Assembly (NCBI RefSeq): GCF_001673635.1
Contig: NZ_LZMH01000028.1
Span: 52,767-116,766, forward strand
Length of the DNA: 64,000 nt
DNA from: Mycobacterium asiaticum
GTDB lineage: Bacteria; Actinomycetota; Actinomycetes; Mycobacteriales; Mycobacteriaceae
Direction: 5' to 3'
The notes beneath the pieces were generated by a model. The model searched no databases and was not told the origin of the DNA. It saw nothing but the letters and a program-made list of their open reading frames with translations. Within the stretch, counting starts at the first letter, position 1; each line of letters begins with the position of its first letter. Positions 9,387 through 19,970 of this stretch are shown in pieces. The position numbers and the translations under genes are program-made.

Positions 9387-11219
9387 CTATTTGGTCTTCT
9401 TCTCCGCGACGGCGGCGCTGAGCCCCTCGGCGAGATCTTCGCGGGTCAGCTCACGGAATCGGCGCATCTGCGCTTCGCTGAATTCCATGGAATCGCTGTT
9501 GAGCACCGCGTCCAGGTCTTCGTCGTCGAGCCGGAAGCTGCGGTGGTCACGCGCCTTCTCCACCACGTTGCGGACGAAGCCGGCGTTGCCCAGCATGTCG
9601 ATCCCGCGAATCAGATCTCCGTCCTCGGAGTAAGTCTCGTCGGAGTAGAACTTGGTGTAGGACGGCAACAGGATGGCAGCCTCGTGCTCGGTGATGACGT
9701 CCTCGTTCTCCCGGCCCATCAGGACCGTCAACGCGACGAGTTCCTCCGGTGTGTAACTGAAGAACTCGATGACGGTCGAAAACCGCCGCCGCAGGCCCTG
9801 GTTCACCTCGAGCATCTTTTCCATCGCCTTGGCGTAACCGGCGCCGAACACCACGAGCTCGTCGCGATGGTTCTCCATGTAGAGCAGCAGCGTGTTGATG
9901 ATGGCGTTGCCGTACGGGTCGCCCTGCGAGTATCCCTTCTCGTGCAGCGTGTGCATCTCGTCGAAGAACACCGCACCGCCGAGCGCTCCTTCGAGCATCT
10001 CTTCGCAGTTCTTTTCCGCGTCGGCCATGTAGCGGCCCAGCAACTTGGTACGACTGGTCTCCACCACCAGCGGCTTGCGCAGCACCGTCAAGCCGCACAG
10101 CTGCTTGGTGAAAGCTCTTGCCACCGAAGTCTTTCCGGTCCCCGGTGGGCCCAGCAGCAGGGTGTGCCGCGACGTCACCGGAACCGGCAGCCCCATCTTG
10201 GCGCGCGCGAGGTTCACCTTCGTCGTCGACTTGATGAGCTTGATTTCCTTCTTGGCCTGCTCCATGCCGAGCATCGCGTTGAGCTCGGCATCACCCTCGG
10301 CCAGGTACTTCGCGGCCTCTTCGGCGTGCCGGGCGGCTTCGGCCTGCGCCCGGGTCGGTGCACTGTCCGGGTCCCACGGATCCGTGCGCGCCTCAATGGT
10401 TTCCGGGTCGGTCAGCACCAACCGGAAGTTGGGGTTGTCCAGTGCTTCGCGGGCGGGGGTGAACTTCGCGTCGCGGGAATACACCCGGCGCAGTAGTTCG
10501 ACGGCCTCCTCTTCACGGCCCACGTGGCGCAGGCACATGCCCTGGGTGTACAGGGCGATGTTCGCCGCGCCGGGCACGCGGTCGCCTTCGATGGCTTCCT
10601 GCCCCCGCCGGAATGCTTCCTCGAACACCCCGAGGGAGGCCAGCGCCGTAGTGGCCATTGCCGCGCCCGCCGCCTTGAGTTCAGGGTGACGCCATGGCGT
10701 GGCTTCGGGGAACTGGGCCAGCACGTCGGGCCACCGCTTGGTGCGGAAGTAGAGCACCCCCCGCACGTAGCTGACCAGTTCCGAATCGAACGGGTGCCGG
10801 GGTTCGGTCGCGTCGAGCAGGTCCGCGGCCTCTTTGTACCGCTTGTTCTCCGCGAGCACCGCCGCGTAGGCGCAGGCCAGTGAGTCCACGCTGGTCACCG
10901 CCAGTCGCAGGAACAGTCCGTCGGAAACCTCCGGCCGGAACTGCAAGTCCGTCACGCCGAGGCGACGGGTCTCCCACCCGAAGGTCCGTACCGCCGCCCA
11001 CGCGCCGGCGAGCACCTCGAGACTTTGGTCACCGGCGAGTATCCGCGCCAGCCAGGCGTCGCACATACCGGGATCCAGCGTGGTGGCGGTGGTGAACATC
11101 TGCGCCGCGACCTGCGGATTGTGGCTGGGCTGCAGCCCGTTGACGGAAATCCCGGATGCCAGAAGCCCGGCCACCATGGCGTTTCTGGCATCTTCGGCGG
11201 TCGACTGCGTGCGCGTCAT
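9387..11219 (-). CDS. eccA5: ESX-5 cytosolic AAA+ ATPase EccA5
   Basis: This is a 610-residue CbxX/CfqX-type AAA+ ATPase with the usual EccA architecture: an N-terminal helical TPR-like half (about 1-300) and a C-terminal ATPase. Walker A is [12 protein letters not shown] (about residues 355-366) and Walker B is [10 protein letters not shown] (about 418). EccA proteins act in the cytosol on ESX substrates and are proposed to recycle EspG chaperones. The ATG overlaps the eccE5 stop as ATGA (11219-11216), which indicates translational coupling. It is the last ESX-5 core gene before the PPE array. Confidence 0.97.
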   Translation of the reverse strand: MTRTQSTAEDARNAMVAGLLASGISVNGLQPSHNPQVAAQMFTTATTLDPGMCDAWLARILAGDQSLEVLAGAWAAVRTFGWETRRLGVTDLQFRPEVSDGLFLRLAVTSVDSLACAYAAVLAENKRYKEAADLLDATEPRHPFDSELVSYVRGVLYFRTKRWPDVLAQFPEATPWRHPELKAAGAAMATTALASLGVFEEAFRRGQEAIEGDRVPGAANIALYTQGMCLRHVGREEEAVELLRRVYSRDAKFTPAREALDNPNFRLVLTDPETIEARTDPWDPDSAPTRAQAEAARHAEEAAKYLAEGDAELNAMLGMEQAKKEIKLIKSTTKVNLARAKMGLPVPVTSRHTLLLGPPGTGKTSVARAFTKQLCGLTVLRKPLVVETSRTKLLGRYMADAEKNCEEMLEGALGGAVFFDEMHTLHEKGYSQGDPYGNAIINTLLLYMENHRDELVVFGAGYAKAMEKMLEVNQGLRRRFSTVIEFFSYTPEELVALTVLMGRENEDVITEHEAAILLPSYTKFYSDETYSEDGDLIRGIDMLGNAGFVRNVVEKARDHRSFRLDDEDLDAVLNSDSMEFSEAQMRRFRELTREDLAEGLSAAVAEKKTK

Positions 11220-12424
11220 TGTGTTGCTGCGCTGATGGCGTGCTCCGGTTCAGGACCCACTGGGAATTCCAGCTCGTCGTGGTCTCGTAAGTCGCGGCCC
11301 GGCACGACCAATGGCGAACGGGTGGACGGGGCGGGCAGACTGGCGCGCACCGCGGCCAGCTGGCGCCCGGTGAGCCGGTTGAGCCCGGCGGAAAGTTGCC
11401 TGGGCAGCCTGGATTCGCTGTGGTAGCGCACCCACGCCGACAGCCGCGGCCGTCCGTCGTGGGTAGCCAGGCGCAAAGTGAGCACGGTCGCGCCCACTTC
11501 GGGGGCGTCCGACAGCCACACGTCGGCCAGCGTCGCCGAGTCGATGTCCGTCGGCGTCACCCAGAAGCTGGTGACGAATCCGTTGAAGTGCTTGAGGTGG
11601 CGCCACCCCGGCCGGCTCCAGGTCGGCTCCAGGTCGGCAAGCACCGCGCTGTCCACCTCGGCGAGCTCATCGGCCGTCAACGGACGGGCGGCGCAGCTCT
11701 GCCCGTCGAGATCCTGGACCAACCGCTCGGTGGCCGCCACCATTGTCGAGGCCAGCGAATCGCGGCACACCACGGCCCCCACGTTGCGCAGCGGATTCAT
11801 CCGCAACACCAGCCAGGTCCGCCGGCGGTTGCTGCCGGGCTGATCCCCGACCATCCCCCACTCTTCCGGCCCCCACTCCTCCAGCGAGGCCGAAGCCTTT
11901 GCGGCCGCCGCCCCGCCGCGTACCTGCACCGACACGATGTCGATGGCGTCGAGGTGAATGTCGAACTGGCGCAACCCGTCTGCGACCGCCGCAACCGGCA
12001 GTATCGGGGCCGACCCGGTGCGGTGCCGGTGCCGGCCGGACGGGTCGGCCTCGCCGCCGCCCACCTCGACGACCGTCACTAGCTGGCCGCGGTATTCCCG
12101 GACCCCGACCGTGTCGCGCCCGAAGCGTCGCTTGTAGTCGACGGCCGGCGTGCATCCGGCGCCCAGGGCGGTACCCGGGTCGGCGGACCAATCCCATAGC
12201 CAGTTGGCGACGCCGCTGGTGACCGTGATGCCGTGATAGGTGACCAGCGACAGCAGCGTCACCAGGACGGCGATACCGACGCCGACCCACCATGCGATCC
12301 GGTTCTCGCCCTGCCACGAGTCGGGAGCGTGGCTGGCGAGCACCAAGATCAGCACGTCAGCCAGAAACACCGCGGTCAAACGCGGCCATGACAATGCCAA
12401 TCCGAGCTTCCGCTGTGCCTTCAT
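11216..12424 (-). CDS. eccE5: ESX-5 membrane component EccE5
   Basis: This is a 402-residue subunit of the ESX-5 membrane complex. The start is ATG 12424 ([16 protein letters not shown]), overlapping the mycP5 stop as ATGA. Two N-terminal membrane helices are visible, around residues 14-33 ([12 protein letters not shown]) and 44-66 ([17 protein letters not shown]). They are followed by a soluble domain of about 330 residues, as in the EccE family. EccE sits at the periphery of the hexameric EccB-EccC-EccD-EccE pore. The longer frame to 12517 runs inside mycP5 and is rejected. Confidence 0.96.
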   Translation of the reverse strand: MKAQRKLGLALSWPRLTAVFLADVLILVLASHAPDSWQGENRIAWWVGVGIAVLVTLLSLVTYHGITVTSGVANWLWDWSADPGTALGAGCTPAVDYKRRFGRDTVGVREYRGQLVTVVEVGGGEADPSGRHRHRTGSAPILPVAAVADGLRQFDIHLDAIDIVSVQVRGGAAAAKASASLEEWGPEEWGMVGDQPGSNRRRTWLVLRMNPLRNVGAVVCRDSLASTMVAATERLVQDLDGQSCAARPLTADELAEVDSAVLADLEPTWSRPGWRHLKHFNGFVTSFWVTPTDIDSATLADVWLSDAPEVGATVLTLRLATHDGRPRLSAWVRYHSESRLPRQLSAGLNRLTGRQLAAVRASLPAPSTRSPLVVPGRDLRDHDELEFPVGPEPEHAISAATQ

Positions 12425-14283
12425 TGCTGTTTCCGCGATCGTCGCATCAAAGTTGCTGTACCGAACACTGCTCCGCCTATCAATAGTGCCGCAGTCAGGC
12501 CCCCGGTAGCCACCCACACCGGCGTCATATTGCGCGGTGCGGGCGCCTTCGGCAGCGACAGCGGCGCCGAAAGTTGCTTGGGTGCCTCGGGCGGTCCCTT
12601 CGGGACATCCCAGGTCAATGCGGCTACCGGGTCAACCACACCGTATCCGACCTGGTTGTCCACCCCCCTCGCGGGCGGCCTGGCGGTGTGGATCAGGCGT
12701 TGCATGACCTGATAAGCCGACAAGTCGGGGAACTTGGCGCGCACCAGCGCGGCCACGCCCGAAACGATCGCCGCGGAGAAGCTGGTCCCGGCCGGAACCA
12801 GCAATGTGTTGTCCGGACCGTCGATCGCGTTGATCAGGCCGTCGTCGCGGGGCGAGAGTCCCATGACGTCGGTTCCCGGTGCCGACAACGACACCCAGGG
12901 CCCGGCGATGCTCATCTGCGACAGCGGCTGACCGTTGGTGTCGACCGCCCCGACCGTCAGCACGTAGTCGCTGAACCACGACGGCGTGACCACGGTGGTG
13001 ACCGAATTCCACACCCGCGGGTCGTTGGGCGACAACGGGTCGAAGATTGGGTTCTGCTTGCAGTCCTTCTTGCTGTTGTCACCGGCCGCGGCCACGATCA
13101 GCGCGTTCTTGTCGACCGCGGCATAGTGCACCGCGGCGCCCAGGGCGCGTTGGTCGATGACGTTGCGAGCACTCATACAGGTCACGTCGGAGATGTTGAT
13201 GATCGACGCGCCCATGTTGGCAGCATGCACGATCGCGCGCGCCATGGTCTGCACATTATCGATCTTGGCGGCCGTCTGCGGATCTTCGTCGCCGGTGTAG
13301 GCGTCCTTGAGGCCGAAGGCCTGGCTCGACTGCCGGATCGAGATCAGCTCGACATCGGGAGCCACCCCACTGAAGGCATCCGGTCCTGGTCCGGGCGGGG
13401 CCGGCAGTGGCGCCGCGGTGGGAGGCGCGGGCGCCGGCGATGACGACGAGGTCGCCGGGGCCGACGACGACGGCGCCGACGATGTAGCCGAGGTTGACGG
13501 CGTCGGCGATGTCGACGGCGTCGGTGCCAGCGGGCGCGGGTGGTCGACGGGTTGCACCCGGGCGCCGCCCGAGTAACCCGGAATCGTCACTGTGCCGCCG
13601 CCGCGGTTGCCGGACGGAGCCTGGCCGGGCCCCTGCGGCAGACCCGGACCCGGTGCCGGGCCGGGCCCGGCGCCCTCGCTCGGGGGCGGTGGCGCCGGAA
13701 TCACCGTGATGGTTGGGCCGGGCACCGGTGACAACGTCACGGTCTGCGGTGGCGGCGGCTTCTCGGTCGTCGGCACGGTGACCGGCCGGCGCGGCGACGC
13801 CGGCGGGGGCGCGGCCCCGTTGGCGGGCGCGGCGCCGATCATCGAGGCGACCAGGGTGCCGTGGGCGTCGCAGTCCGACAGCCCGTCACCGCCGGCCATC
13901 ACGTAGTCGCCGCCGGGGATCAGTCGCGGCAACCGCGGGTGTGGCGTCACGCCGGTGTCGATGATGGCGACCTTGATCCCCTCGCCGCGCCCGAATTGCC
14001 ACGCCTCGTTGAGGTTGAGCATCTCCATGTACTTGGGTGGGACCTTGAAGTCCGTACCCGGCATGACCCCTACTTCGGTGCAGTAGGAGTTTTGCTTGGT
14101 CGGCGCGATGGGCCCCGGGGGGCTGTCAGGCGGCAACGCCCCCGGGTCGATCGCCGGAGGCGTGATCGCGTGCGCCGGTGGCATACCGGCCAGTGCACCA
14201 ACTGTCAGCAGCATCGCGGCGACGGTCGCGCTGGTCGCGCGACCGCGCCACGATCGGCTGCTAACGGTATCGAATGGCTGCAT
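12421..14283 (-). CDS. mycP5: ESX-5 mycosin protease MycP5
   Basis: This 620-residue membrane-anchored subtilisin-like protease has a signal peptide (about 1-39, ending AHA), the catalytic triad D109 (VAIIDTGV), H141 ([11 protein letters not shown]) and S501 (GTSFSAA), an oxyanion Asn near 403, and a C-terminal anchor (about 594-613) followed by RRSRK. A proline/serine/alanine-rich insertion of about 145 residues (155-300) sits between the His and the rest of the fold; this loop is known in MycP5 proteins. Mycosins are required to stabilise the ESX membrane complex. The start overlaps the eccD5 3' end by 23 bases. Confidence 0.97.
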   Translation of the reverse strand: MQPFDTVSSRSWRGRATSATVAAMLLTVGALAGMPPAHAITPPAIDPGALPPDSPPGPIAPTKQNSYCTEVGVMPGTDFKVPPKYMEMLNLNEAWQFGRGEGIKVAIIDTGVTPHPRLPRLIPGGDYVMAGGDGLSDCDAHGTLVASMIGAAPANGAAPPPASPRRPVTVPTTEKPPPPQTVTLSPVPGPTITVIPAPPPPSEGAGPGPAPGPGLPQGPGQAPSGNRGGGTVTIPGYSGGARVQPVDHPRPLAPTPSTSPTPSTSATSSAPSSSAPATSSSSPAPAPPTAAPLPAPPGPGPDAFSGVAPDVELISIRQSSQAFGLKDAYTGDEDPQTAAKIDNVQTMARAIVHAANMGASIINISDVTCMSARNVIDQRALGAAVHYAAVDKNALIVAAAGDNSKKDCKQNPIFDPLSPNDPRVWNSVTTVVTPSWFSDYVLTVGAVDTNGQPLSQMSIAGPWVSLSAPGTDVMGLSPRDDGLINAIDGPDNTLLVPAGTSFSAAIVSGVAALVRAKFPDLSAYQVMQRLIHTARPPARGVDNQVGYGVVDPVAALTWDVPKGPPEAPKQLSAPLSLPKAPAPRNMTPVWVATGGLTAALLIGGAVFGTATLMRRSRKQQ

Positions 14284-15772
14284 AGACGTTCATCAACCAC
14301 AATGCCAGCGGGAAGATCGGGATCAAGCAGATGTACTCGAGCCACTCTACGAACTTCCGGAACAGCGGGCTGTAGATCGTGTTCGGCACCACCGCTGCGG
14401 CCGTCATACCCGCCGCGGGAAGCAGCACCAGGATCGCGGCCGAAACCGACACCGCCAGCGGCGAAGCCAGCACAAACGCGTAGCGCACCAGTACCGCGGC
14501 GATGATGATCACGCCCGTGGCGGCCAGCGTGATGGCCTGCCAGCGGTCCACATAGGAGCGGCCGCGCAGCAGCAGGAAGCCGGCGGTGAAGCCCGCGAGG
14601 ATCAGCGGCAGCCACCGCTCGCTGGCGTGCGGGTTGCACAGCGCGCTCAGGCAGATGACCACCAGGACGCCGAGTCCCACCAGCAGACCGCTCAGGAAGG
14701 AACGGGCCCGCTCGGCCTGCAGCAGCACGTCGCGGACCGAAGCTGGTCCTTCCAGGGTCGGCGGACCGCCCTCCGTGCGCACCACGGTGGTCGGCAGGTC
14801 AGGCCTGGCTTCGAATACCCACCGGCTGGTCGCCGACGGGAACACCGGCAACCGGATTCCGGCCAGGCGCCGGGACAGGGCCGGCGCGGCGTGGTAGAGG
14901 ATGACGCTGGTCAGCAGGAGGCAGGCCAGCATGGTTACCGCGCTGGTGGCCGCGACCATGCGGGCCACGCTGGCGATCGTCGTCAGTGCGGTGATGGTGA
15001 CCACCGCGGTGTAGATCGCCAGCCGGCGGCCGGTGAACTTCAGTGCCAGCGTCGCGGCGACCGCGAGGACTCCGAAGCCCAACACCGCGTTCGGGGACCC
15101 GACCGGACCGGGCGGCGCCGCGGCGGCCGCCACGGTGAGCGGCGCCAGCCCGCTCATCAGCAGGATGTCGGCGACACGGCGGTCGGCGTCATTCTTCGCG
15201 CGCATCAGCAGCAGCATGCTGACCGCCAGCACCAGCACGGCGATGATCGAGGTGAAGATCGTGGTCAACCACGAGTTGTGGTGCCAGCGCCACCAGCCGA
15301 GAACACCGGAGGCCAGTACCACGCCGGTGGCCACCATCGAGGCACCGACCTGGACGGCGACCACAGGGTCGATCGCGGCGAAACGCTTGCTGAGGTTGGC
15401 CGAGACCGCGGTCGAGATGTGCTCGATGACCTGCGAGCGGTGTTCGCCGTCCGGAATGAACCGGATCCAAAGGCGGTCACCGTCGTAGACGTCCTGCTCG
15501 GTCAGCGACTGCGTCGCGCGCAGCGGCGAGCCGTCCACCAGGCACAGCGCCCACCGGCCCCGCCCGGTCGCTTCCAGCGGAGTCTCACCGAGCTCTCGGA
15601 GCCGGCTGTTGACCACCTTGAGCAACGGGTCGGTCATCACCGAGACCGGGGCGTTGGCGTCCAGCAGAACGCCGATCTGCACACCCTCGCCGGCCATGAT
15701 GCCGATGACAACGGCCCTGGGCGACGAAACGCCCTCAACGTCAGTCTGTGGCGCATCAGCTACTGCGGTCAT
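14261..15772 (-). CDS. eccD5: ESX-5 membrane pore subunit EccD5
   Basis: This 503-residue polytopic protein has a ubiquitin-like cytosolic N-terminal domain (about residues 15-110, including VVIGIMAGEGVQIGVLLD) followed by many hydrophobic helices, consistent with the 11 transmembrane segments of the EccD family. EccD dimers form the membrane vestibule of the type VII pore. The start is ATG 15772. It heads the eccD5-mycP5-eccE5-eccA5 run, in which every junction overlaps. A 270-base gap separates it from espG5, so a separate promoter is possible. Confidence 0.97.
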   Translation of the reverse strand: MTAVADAPQTDVEGVSSPRAVVIGIMAGEGVQIGVLLDANAPVSVMTDPLLKVVNSRLRELGETPLEATGRGRWALCLVDGSPLRATQSLTEQDVYDGDRLWIRFIPDGEHRSQVIEHISTAVSANLSKRFAAIDPVVAVQVGASMVATGVVLASGVLGWWRWHHNSWLTTIFTSIIAVLVLAVSMLLLMRAKNDADRRVADILLMSGLAPLTVAAAAAPPGPVGSPNAVLGFGVLAVAATLALKFTGRRLAIYTAVVTITALTTIASVARMVAATSAVTMLACLLLTSVILYHAAPALSRRLAGIRLPVFPSATSRWVFEARPDLPTTVVRTEGGPPTLEGPASVRDVLLQAERARSFLSGLLVGLGVLVVICLSALCNPHASERWLPLILAGFTAGFLLLRGRSYVDRWQAITLAATGVIIIAAVLVRYAFVLASPLAVSVSAAILVLLPAAGMTAAAVVPNTIYSPLFRKFVEWLEYICLIPIFPLALWLMNVYAAIRYR

Positions 15773-16043
15773 CGTCCTGCACCCCCTGCCTTTGCAATCG
15801 TGCTAATGAGTGTCGGTAACGCGGGCGGCTGCATCGGTGTATTCACCGAGGCGCCGTAACCCTTTTGGAGTTGCGGCTGGACTGACTCCGATTTCATTTG
15901 CCTCGCCTCGCGGTCAATAGTTGTGGTTGACGTGTGGTTTTTCAGTTTTGGCAGCTTGCTCCAAAGCAGTATGCCGTGTTGGCATCCAGCTCGCATTTTA
16001 TGTTCAAAAATGTTGTCGCACTGCGCGTCTCGTAACAGCGCTG
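15773..16043. other. Gap between espG5 and eccD5
   Basis: No gene is seen in this 271-base, AT-richer stretch. It could hold a promoter for the eccD5-mycP5-eccE5-eccA5 run on the minus strand. At its right end it carries the palindrome described at 16033-16046. Confidence 0.45.
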
Positions 16044-16046
16044 TTA
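16033..16046. promoter_or_regulatory. Perfect palindrome TAACAGCGCTGTTA at espG5 stop
   Basis: This 14-base perfect palindrome overlaps the TAA stop of espG5 (16044-16046). The same half-site, TAACAG/CTGTTA with a one-base spacer, recurs at 31069-31081 between eccB5 and malQ. It could be a protein-binding site or a short transcript hairpin; the sequence alone does not decide. Confidence 0.35.
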
Positions 16047-16946
16047 AACCCTGCTATGTGTTTTCCACTCGCCATACGGCAAAGTGTCCAAAACTGTCTT
16101 CACACCCACTTGCACGAGTTGCGGAGTGGCCGGGCAGATAGCCAGCCACGCTTCGCCTGAGCCGGCCGTGCGGGCCTGTTGGTAGAGAGCGATGCGCCCG
16201 CCGGACCCGTCCTTGAGGGACAAAACCGATGCGCTGGGGCCCTTAGCGTCGTCCCGGTACTGCCGGGCATACACGGCAACCTCGGCGGCGGGGTCGGACA
16301 GGGCCTGACCGAGCGCGGCCACCGTGGAGGCACTGATGCCCATACGTCGCAGATCGCCACCAGAAAAAACGTTGAAGCCCGATTCCTGCCACGACTTGGT
16401 GGCCTCGAGCATCTCCTCGAGCGGGACGTTGACGGCGTTGATCGCCGCCGGGTCCGCGTGGTGAATCGATTCGAGGCCGTCCATCACGAGAGCGGCAATG
16501 GAGGCGCTGTCGGAGACGGTGACGTCGTCCACCGTGATGTCGTTGCCGACACGGACCGCGGAAACCCAGTGCTGGCCACGCCGGGCCAGGACGACGCGGA
16601 ACTCGTTGTCGGGGATGTCGCGGGAACCGGGAACCTGGTTCTCTTCCTCTACCACCCCGTAGAGCAGTTTGCCGCGGGACAGCAGAGCGACGACTTCGAG
16701 GTCAGGCGCGGCGAGCACTTTCATCCTGGCTGCCACATGCTCGTTGACCGTGTCGCCGACCACGATGCCCTGCTCGCGCATCACCGCCATACCGGGGTGC
16801 TCGTTGAGCCAGTCGTTGTTGTCGGTGGACACATAAGGCCGGCACCGAAGTTCGGGTGCCACGTGCCGAATGTCCAGCAATGCCTGAAGCATCCAGAAAC
16901 CGTCTACGTTGACGGTGATGTCGGTGCGGGTGCTCTGTTGATCCAT
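16044..16946 (-). CDS. espG5: ESX-5 PE/PPE chaperone EspG5
   Basis: This 300-residue cytosolic protein lies between esxN and eccD5, exactly where espG5 is expected, and has the expected family length. EspG proteins bind the tip of the PPE helix in PE-PPE dimers, keep them soluble and deliver them to their own ESX system. The start is ATG 16946 (MDQQSTRTDITVNVDGFWML). A strong hairpin lies between esxN and this gene, which may lower its expression relative to the esx genes. No membrane segment or signal peptide is present. Confidence 0.95.
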   Translation of the reverse strand: MDQQSTRTDITVNVDGFWMLQALLDIRHVAPELRCRPYVSTDNNDWLNEHPGMAVMREQGIVVGDTVNEHVAARMKVLAAPDLEVVALLSRGKLLYGVVEEENQVPGSRDIPDNEFRVVLARRGQHWVSAVRVGNDITVDDVTVSDSASIAALVMDGLESIHHADPAAINAVNVPLEEMLEATKSWQESGFNVFSGGDLRRMGISASTVAALGQALSDPAAEVAVYARQYRDDAKGPSASVLSLKDGSGGRIALYQQARTAGSGEAWLAICPATPQLVQVGVKTVLDTLPYGEWKTHSRV

Positions 16947-16997
16947 CCCTACCCTCTGTGGTCCTCAGTCATGCGATATCCAATTAACTGCAAGGCA

Positions 16998-17030
16998 CGG
17001 CAGCACACCGTCTTGCTTGGTGTGCTGCCG
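16998..17030 (-). terminator. Hairpin after esxN
   Basis: A perfect 12-base-pair stem, CGGCAGCACACC (16998-17009) with GGTGTGCTGCCG (17019-17030), encloses a 9-base loop. It begins 19 bases after the esxN stop on the minus strand. No U tract follows, so it may act as a partial terminator or as a 3' end that stabilises the abundant esxM-esxN mRNA. Confidence 0.72.
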
Positions 17031-17048
17031 CGCCCGCAGTTTCGGTTG

Positions 17049-17333
17049 TTAGGCCCAGCTGGAGCCGACGGCGCTGTCCGTCTGCGCCATGTTGCTGCCG
17101 GCGGACTGAACCTTCTGGCCGTGCTGGTTGGCCTGCTCGTAGATCACCTGGAAGTTGCGGCCCAACTGGGCGATGAACTCCTGGCAAGCCACGGAACCGG
17201 CGCCGCCCCAGAAGTCACCGGCAGCCAGCACATCGCGAACGATGGCCTGGTGCTCGGCCTCCAAGTTGGCGGCCTGGGCGCGGATGAGCGCACCGTGTGC
17301 GTCAACATCCCCGAACTGGTAATTGATGGTCAT
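17049..17333 (-). CDS. esxN: ESX-5 WXG100 protein EsxN
   Basis: This 94-residue WXG100 protein has the WGG turn in GDFWGGAGS (WXG motif) between two predicted helices. The sequence (MTINYQFGDVDAHGALIRAQ) is the EsxN type of the Mtb9.9/ESAT-6-like subfamily. It forms a heterodimer with EsxM and is secreted by ESX-5. The start is ATG 17333 with AGGAGA upstream. It follows esxM by 50 bases in one transcript and precedes a strong hairpin. Confidence 0.97.
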   Translation of the reverse strand: MTINYQFGDVDAHGALIRAQAANLEAEHQAIVRDVLAAGDFWGGAGSVACQEFIAQLGRNFQVIYEQANQHGQKVQSAGSNMAQTDSAVGSSWA

Positions 17334-17383
17334 TGAAGTTTTCTCCTAACGTGAAAAAGCGTACGCAGCGAGTAGCTGGATGG

Positions 17384-18005
<622 letters not shown>

Positions 18006-18305
18006 TCAGCCGGCCGCGGCCGCGTTGGCGGCTTCGGTCGCCGCGTACGAACCCGAACTGGTGGTCAAGGTGTTCACGAACATCTCGTGAATCGCGGCGG
18101 CCTGGGCGCTGACGGCTTGGTACATCTGCGCGTGCGCGGCGAACTGAGCCGCGGTCAGGGCCGACACCTCGTCAGCCGCGGCCGGGACCACACCGGTGGT
18201 CGGCGCCGCAGCGGCTGCGTTCTGTGCACTCATCGTGGTGCCGATACCTTGCAAGTTGCCGGCCGCGGCGGCAAGCGCCTCGGGCTGTGTGGTGACGAAT
18301 GACAT
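18006..18305 (-). CDS. PE19: PE family protein (PE19 position)
   Basis: This 99-residue PE-only protein, MSFVTTQPEALAAAAGNLQG, has the PE motif at residues 8-9 and the secretion motif YxxxE in YAATE near the end. PE proteins dimerise with PPE proteins and are exported by ESX-5. The start is ATG 18305 after GGGAGG. Its place directly before esxM-esxN is that of PE19 in M. tuberculosis. It closely resembles the PE at 21554-21853, with long identical segments such as NAAAA/V-APTTG and AAADEVS. Two inverted repeats lie in its leader. Confidence 0.93.
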   Translation of the reverse strand: MSFVTTQPEALAAAAGNLQGIGTTMSAQNAAAAAPTTGVVPAAADEVSALTAAQFAAHAQMYQAVSAQAAAIHEMFVNTLTTSSGSYAATEAANAAAAG

Positions 18306-18912
18306 GCTGTTTCCTCCCTTAATCACCCCAACGTCCAGTCTCTGCCACAGAGAGTAGATGACTGTGTGGTGCACAGTCGCCTTCGATGCCTCCGGTTCGC
18401 ATTTGTTCACTCGACGGCAATACGAATTCACCTGCTGTTACGACACATTAACAGCGTCACGGCGGGTTGGGAGGCCACTCGCAGCCAGTTCACAGGAGCA
18501 GCCTTCGCCGAAATCGTGCGGGCACTTGCGGTAGACCACCCATAGACCGCCGACCTGGGATTATGCGACCGAAGCCGCGAGCTTGCCGGGTACCTCTATA
18601 TCTGTGCCTATATCTGCGCCGTGACACGAGGCGTGTCCGGCGAGATTCTGGGCCGCCCCCTTGCCTTGCCCGGACGGGCCGGACGGTCCGCCCCGCCTGC
18701 CGGCCGGGCGCGATGTGTACATGCCCTGTTCACGGGCCGGCCATTCCCTGGCGGTGGCGGCTGATCTACTTTCGTCTCCTAGATGTCGTCGGCGGCCACG
18801 TGTCCGTGCCGGCGCGCCGAAGTCGAGCCGGTCTGGCGCCGCCGGCAACAGAGCCCCTACGCATCGACTCGCGGCGGTGCTTCGGGTGGATGCGGTCAGG
18901 TAGAGGAGTCTG
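18306..18912. other. 607-bp divergent region between PE19 and methyltransferase
   Basis: No credible gene is seen; frames here lack family resemblance and conflict with each other. It serves the PE19 transcript on the minus strand and the methyltransferase on the plus strand. The only clear structure is the pair of inverted repeats at 18339-18378. Confidence 0.5.
18339..18378 (-). promoter_or_regulatory. Two adjacent inverted repeats in PE19 leader
   Basis: The first is TCTCTG-CCA-CAGAGA (18339-18353). The second is GACTGTG-TGGTG-CACAGTC (18360-18378). They lie 34 to 73 bases upstream of the PE19 start. They could be operators or two small leader hairpins protecting the PE19-esxM-esxN mRNA. 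Confidence 0.5.
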
Positions 18913-19962
18913 ATGGAGGATCCGTCGACCGGTTCGTTCGACCCGGCCACATTGCGCGACGCGATGGCCCGGCGTTTGTACCGCCGATCCGTCGCCGGGG
19001 GCCATATCACCGTTCCGGCGGTGCCGGCCATGATCGACGAGTACGTCGAGATCTGTAACCACATCTTTGCCAGTGTCGGTGCCCGGCAGACCCCCGCCGA
19101 AGCGGCTCAACTCAGGCAGATGCTCGAATCGGAACTGGCCAGGGCCTACGCCGCCTCACAGCGCTCCCAGATCGTCATCTCCTACCATGCGCCCTTCGGC
19201 ATCGGCATCAATTATCGCGTCAAGGCCGAGTGGCTGGCGGTGGCCGACGACTACGACTCCTGGGTCGGCAACCGGGAAGGGTCGCTGTTCGGAACCGAAG
19301 CCGATGCGCGGGTGCTGGCCCTTGCCGATGAGGCACTCGATCCACGCAACTACCGCGTGCTTGACCTCGGCGCGGGAACCGGCCGAAACGCCCTGGCGCT
19401 GGCCCGCCGCGGCCATCCGGTGGACGCGGTAGAGATGACTCCGAAGTTCGCTCAGATAATCCGTAGGGAAGCTGAGCGGGAATCACTTGACGTCCAGGTG
19501 ATTGAGAGCGATGCCTTCGACACCATGAATGGCGTTCGATCCGACTATCAACTGATCGTGGCCTCCGAGGTGTTGCCGGAATTCCGCACCGTCGAAGAAC
19601 TGCGCGGCGTATTCGAGCTCGCCGCCGACTGTTTGGATGCCGGCGGACATTTGATCGTCAATGCATTCCTGCCGCGCCCGGGCTACGTCCCCGACGACGC
19701 TGCCCTCGAACTCGGACAGCAGTGCAACTCGATGATCTTCACTGACGAGCAGATGACAGGCGCGACCGCGAACCTGCCGCTTGAGCTCGTGGCTGACGAC
19801 CCGGTCGTCGATTACGAGAAAGCCCATCTGCCGCAAGGCACTTGGCCGCCGACGGTGTGGTTCGCCAGTTGGGCAAAGGGCCTAGACGTGTTCGACGTGG
19901 AACCCGAGGAGTCGCCGATCGAGTTGCGCTGGCTCATCTATCGGAGAGCGGCGACCTCATGA
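18913..19962 (+). CDS. Class I SAM-dependent methyltransferase inside the ESX-5 locus
   Basis: This 349-residue protein starts at ATG 18913 after AGAGGAG. An N-terminal helical domain (about 1-130) precedes a Rossmann methyltransferase fold. SAM motif I is VLDLGAGTGRNA (149-160), the following acidic segment is VDAVEMTPK, and the motif IV region is YQLIVASEVLPE. The substrate is unknown. It is transcribed against the ESX-5 genes, between PE19 and a PPE-DUF732 pair. In the M. tuberculosis order I recall PPE27 at this place. Its stop codon overlaps the DUF732 stop within a 22-base palindrome. Confidence 0.87.
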   Translation: MEDPSTGSFDPATLRDAMARRLYRRSVAGGHITVPAVPAMIDEYVEICNHIFASVGARQTPAEAAQLRQMLESELARAYAASQRSQIVISYHAPFGIGINYRVKAEWLAVADDYDSWVGNREGSLFGTEADARVLALADEALDPRNYRVLDLGAGTGRNALALARRGHPVDAVEMTPKFAQIIRREAERESLDVQVIESDAFDTMNGVRSDYQLIVASEVLPEFRTVEELRGVFELAADCLDAGGHLIVNAFLPRPGYVPDDAALELGQQCNSMIFTDEQMTGATANLPLELVADDPVVDYEKAHLPQGTWPPTVWFASWAKGLDVFDVEPEESPIELRWLIYRRAATS

Positions 19963-19970
19963 GGTCGCCG
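19949..19970. terminator. 22-base perfect palindrome spanning two overlapping stops
   Basis: The sequence CGGCGACCTCA followed by TGAGGTCGCCG is a perfect 22-base palindrome. It contains both the methyltransferase stop (TGA 19960-19962) and the DUF732 stop (TGA 19959-19957 on minus). As a result both proteins end in the same residues, ATS. It can fold as a hairpin on either RNA and probably serves as a shared convergent terminator; no U tract is present. Confidence 0.65.

Noticed and set aside
14096..15859. 587-codon plus-strand frame over eccD5/mycP5
   Set aside because: The translation is Gln/Arg/His-rich low complexity and lies opposite certain ESX-5 genes.
18467..18913. Possible 148-residue gene upstream of the methyltransferase
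   Set aside because: No ribosome-binding site or family resemblance; the Arg/Cys/Pro-rich translation is typical of non-coding GC-rich DNA.
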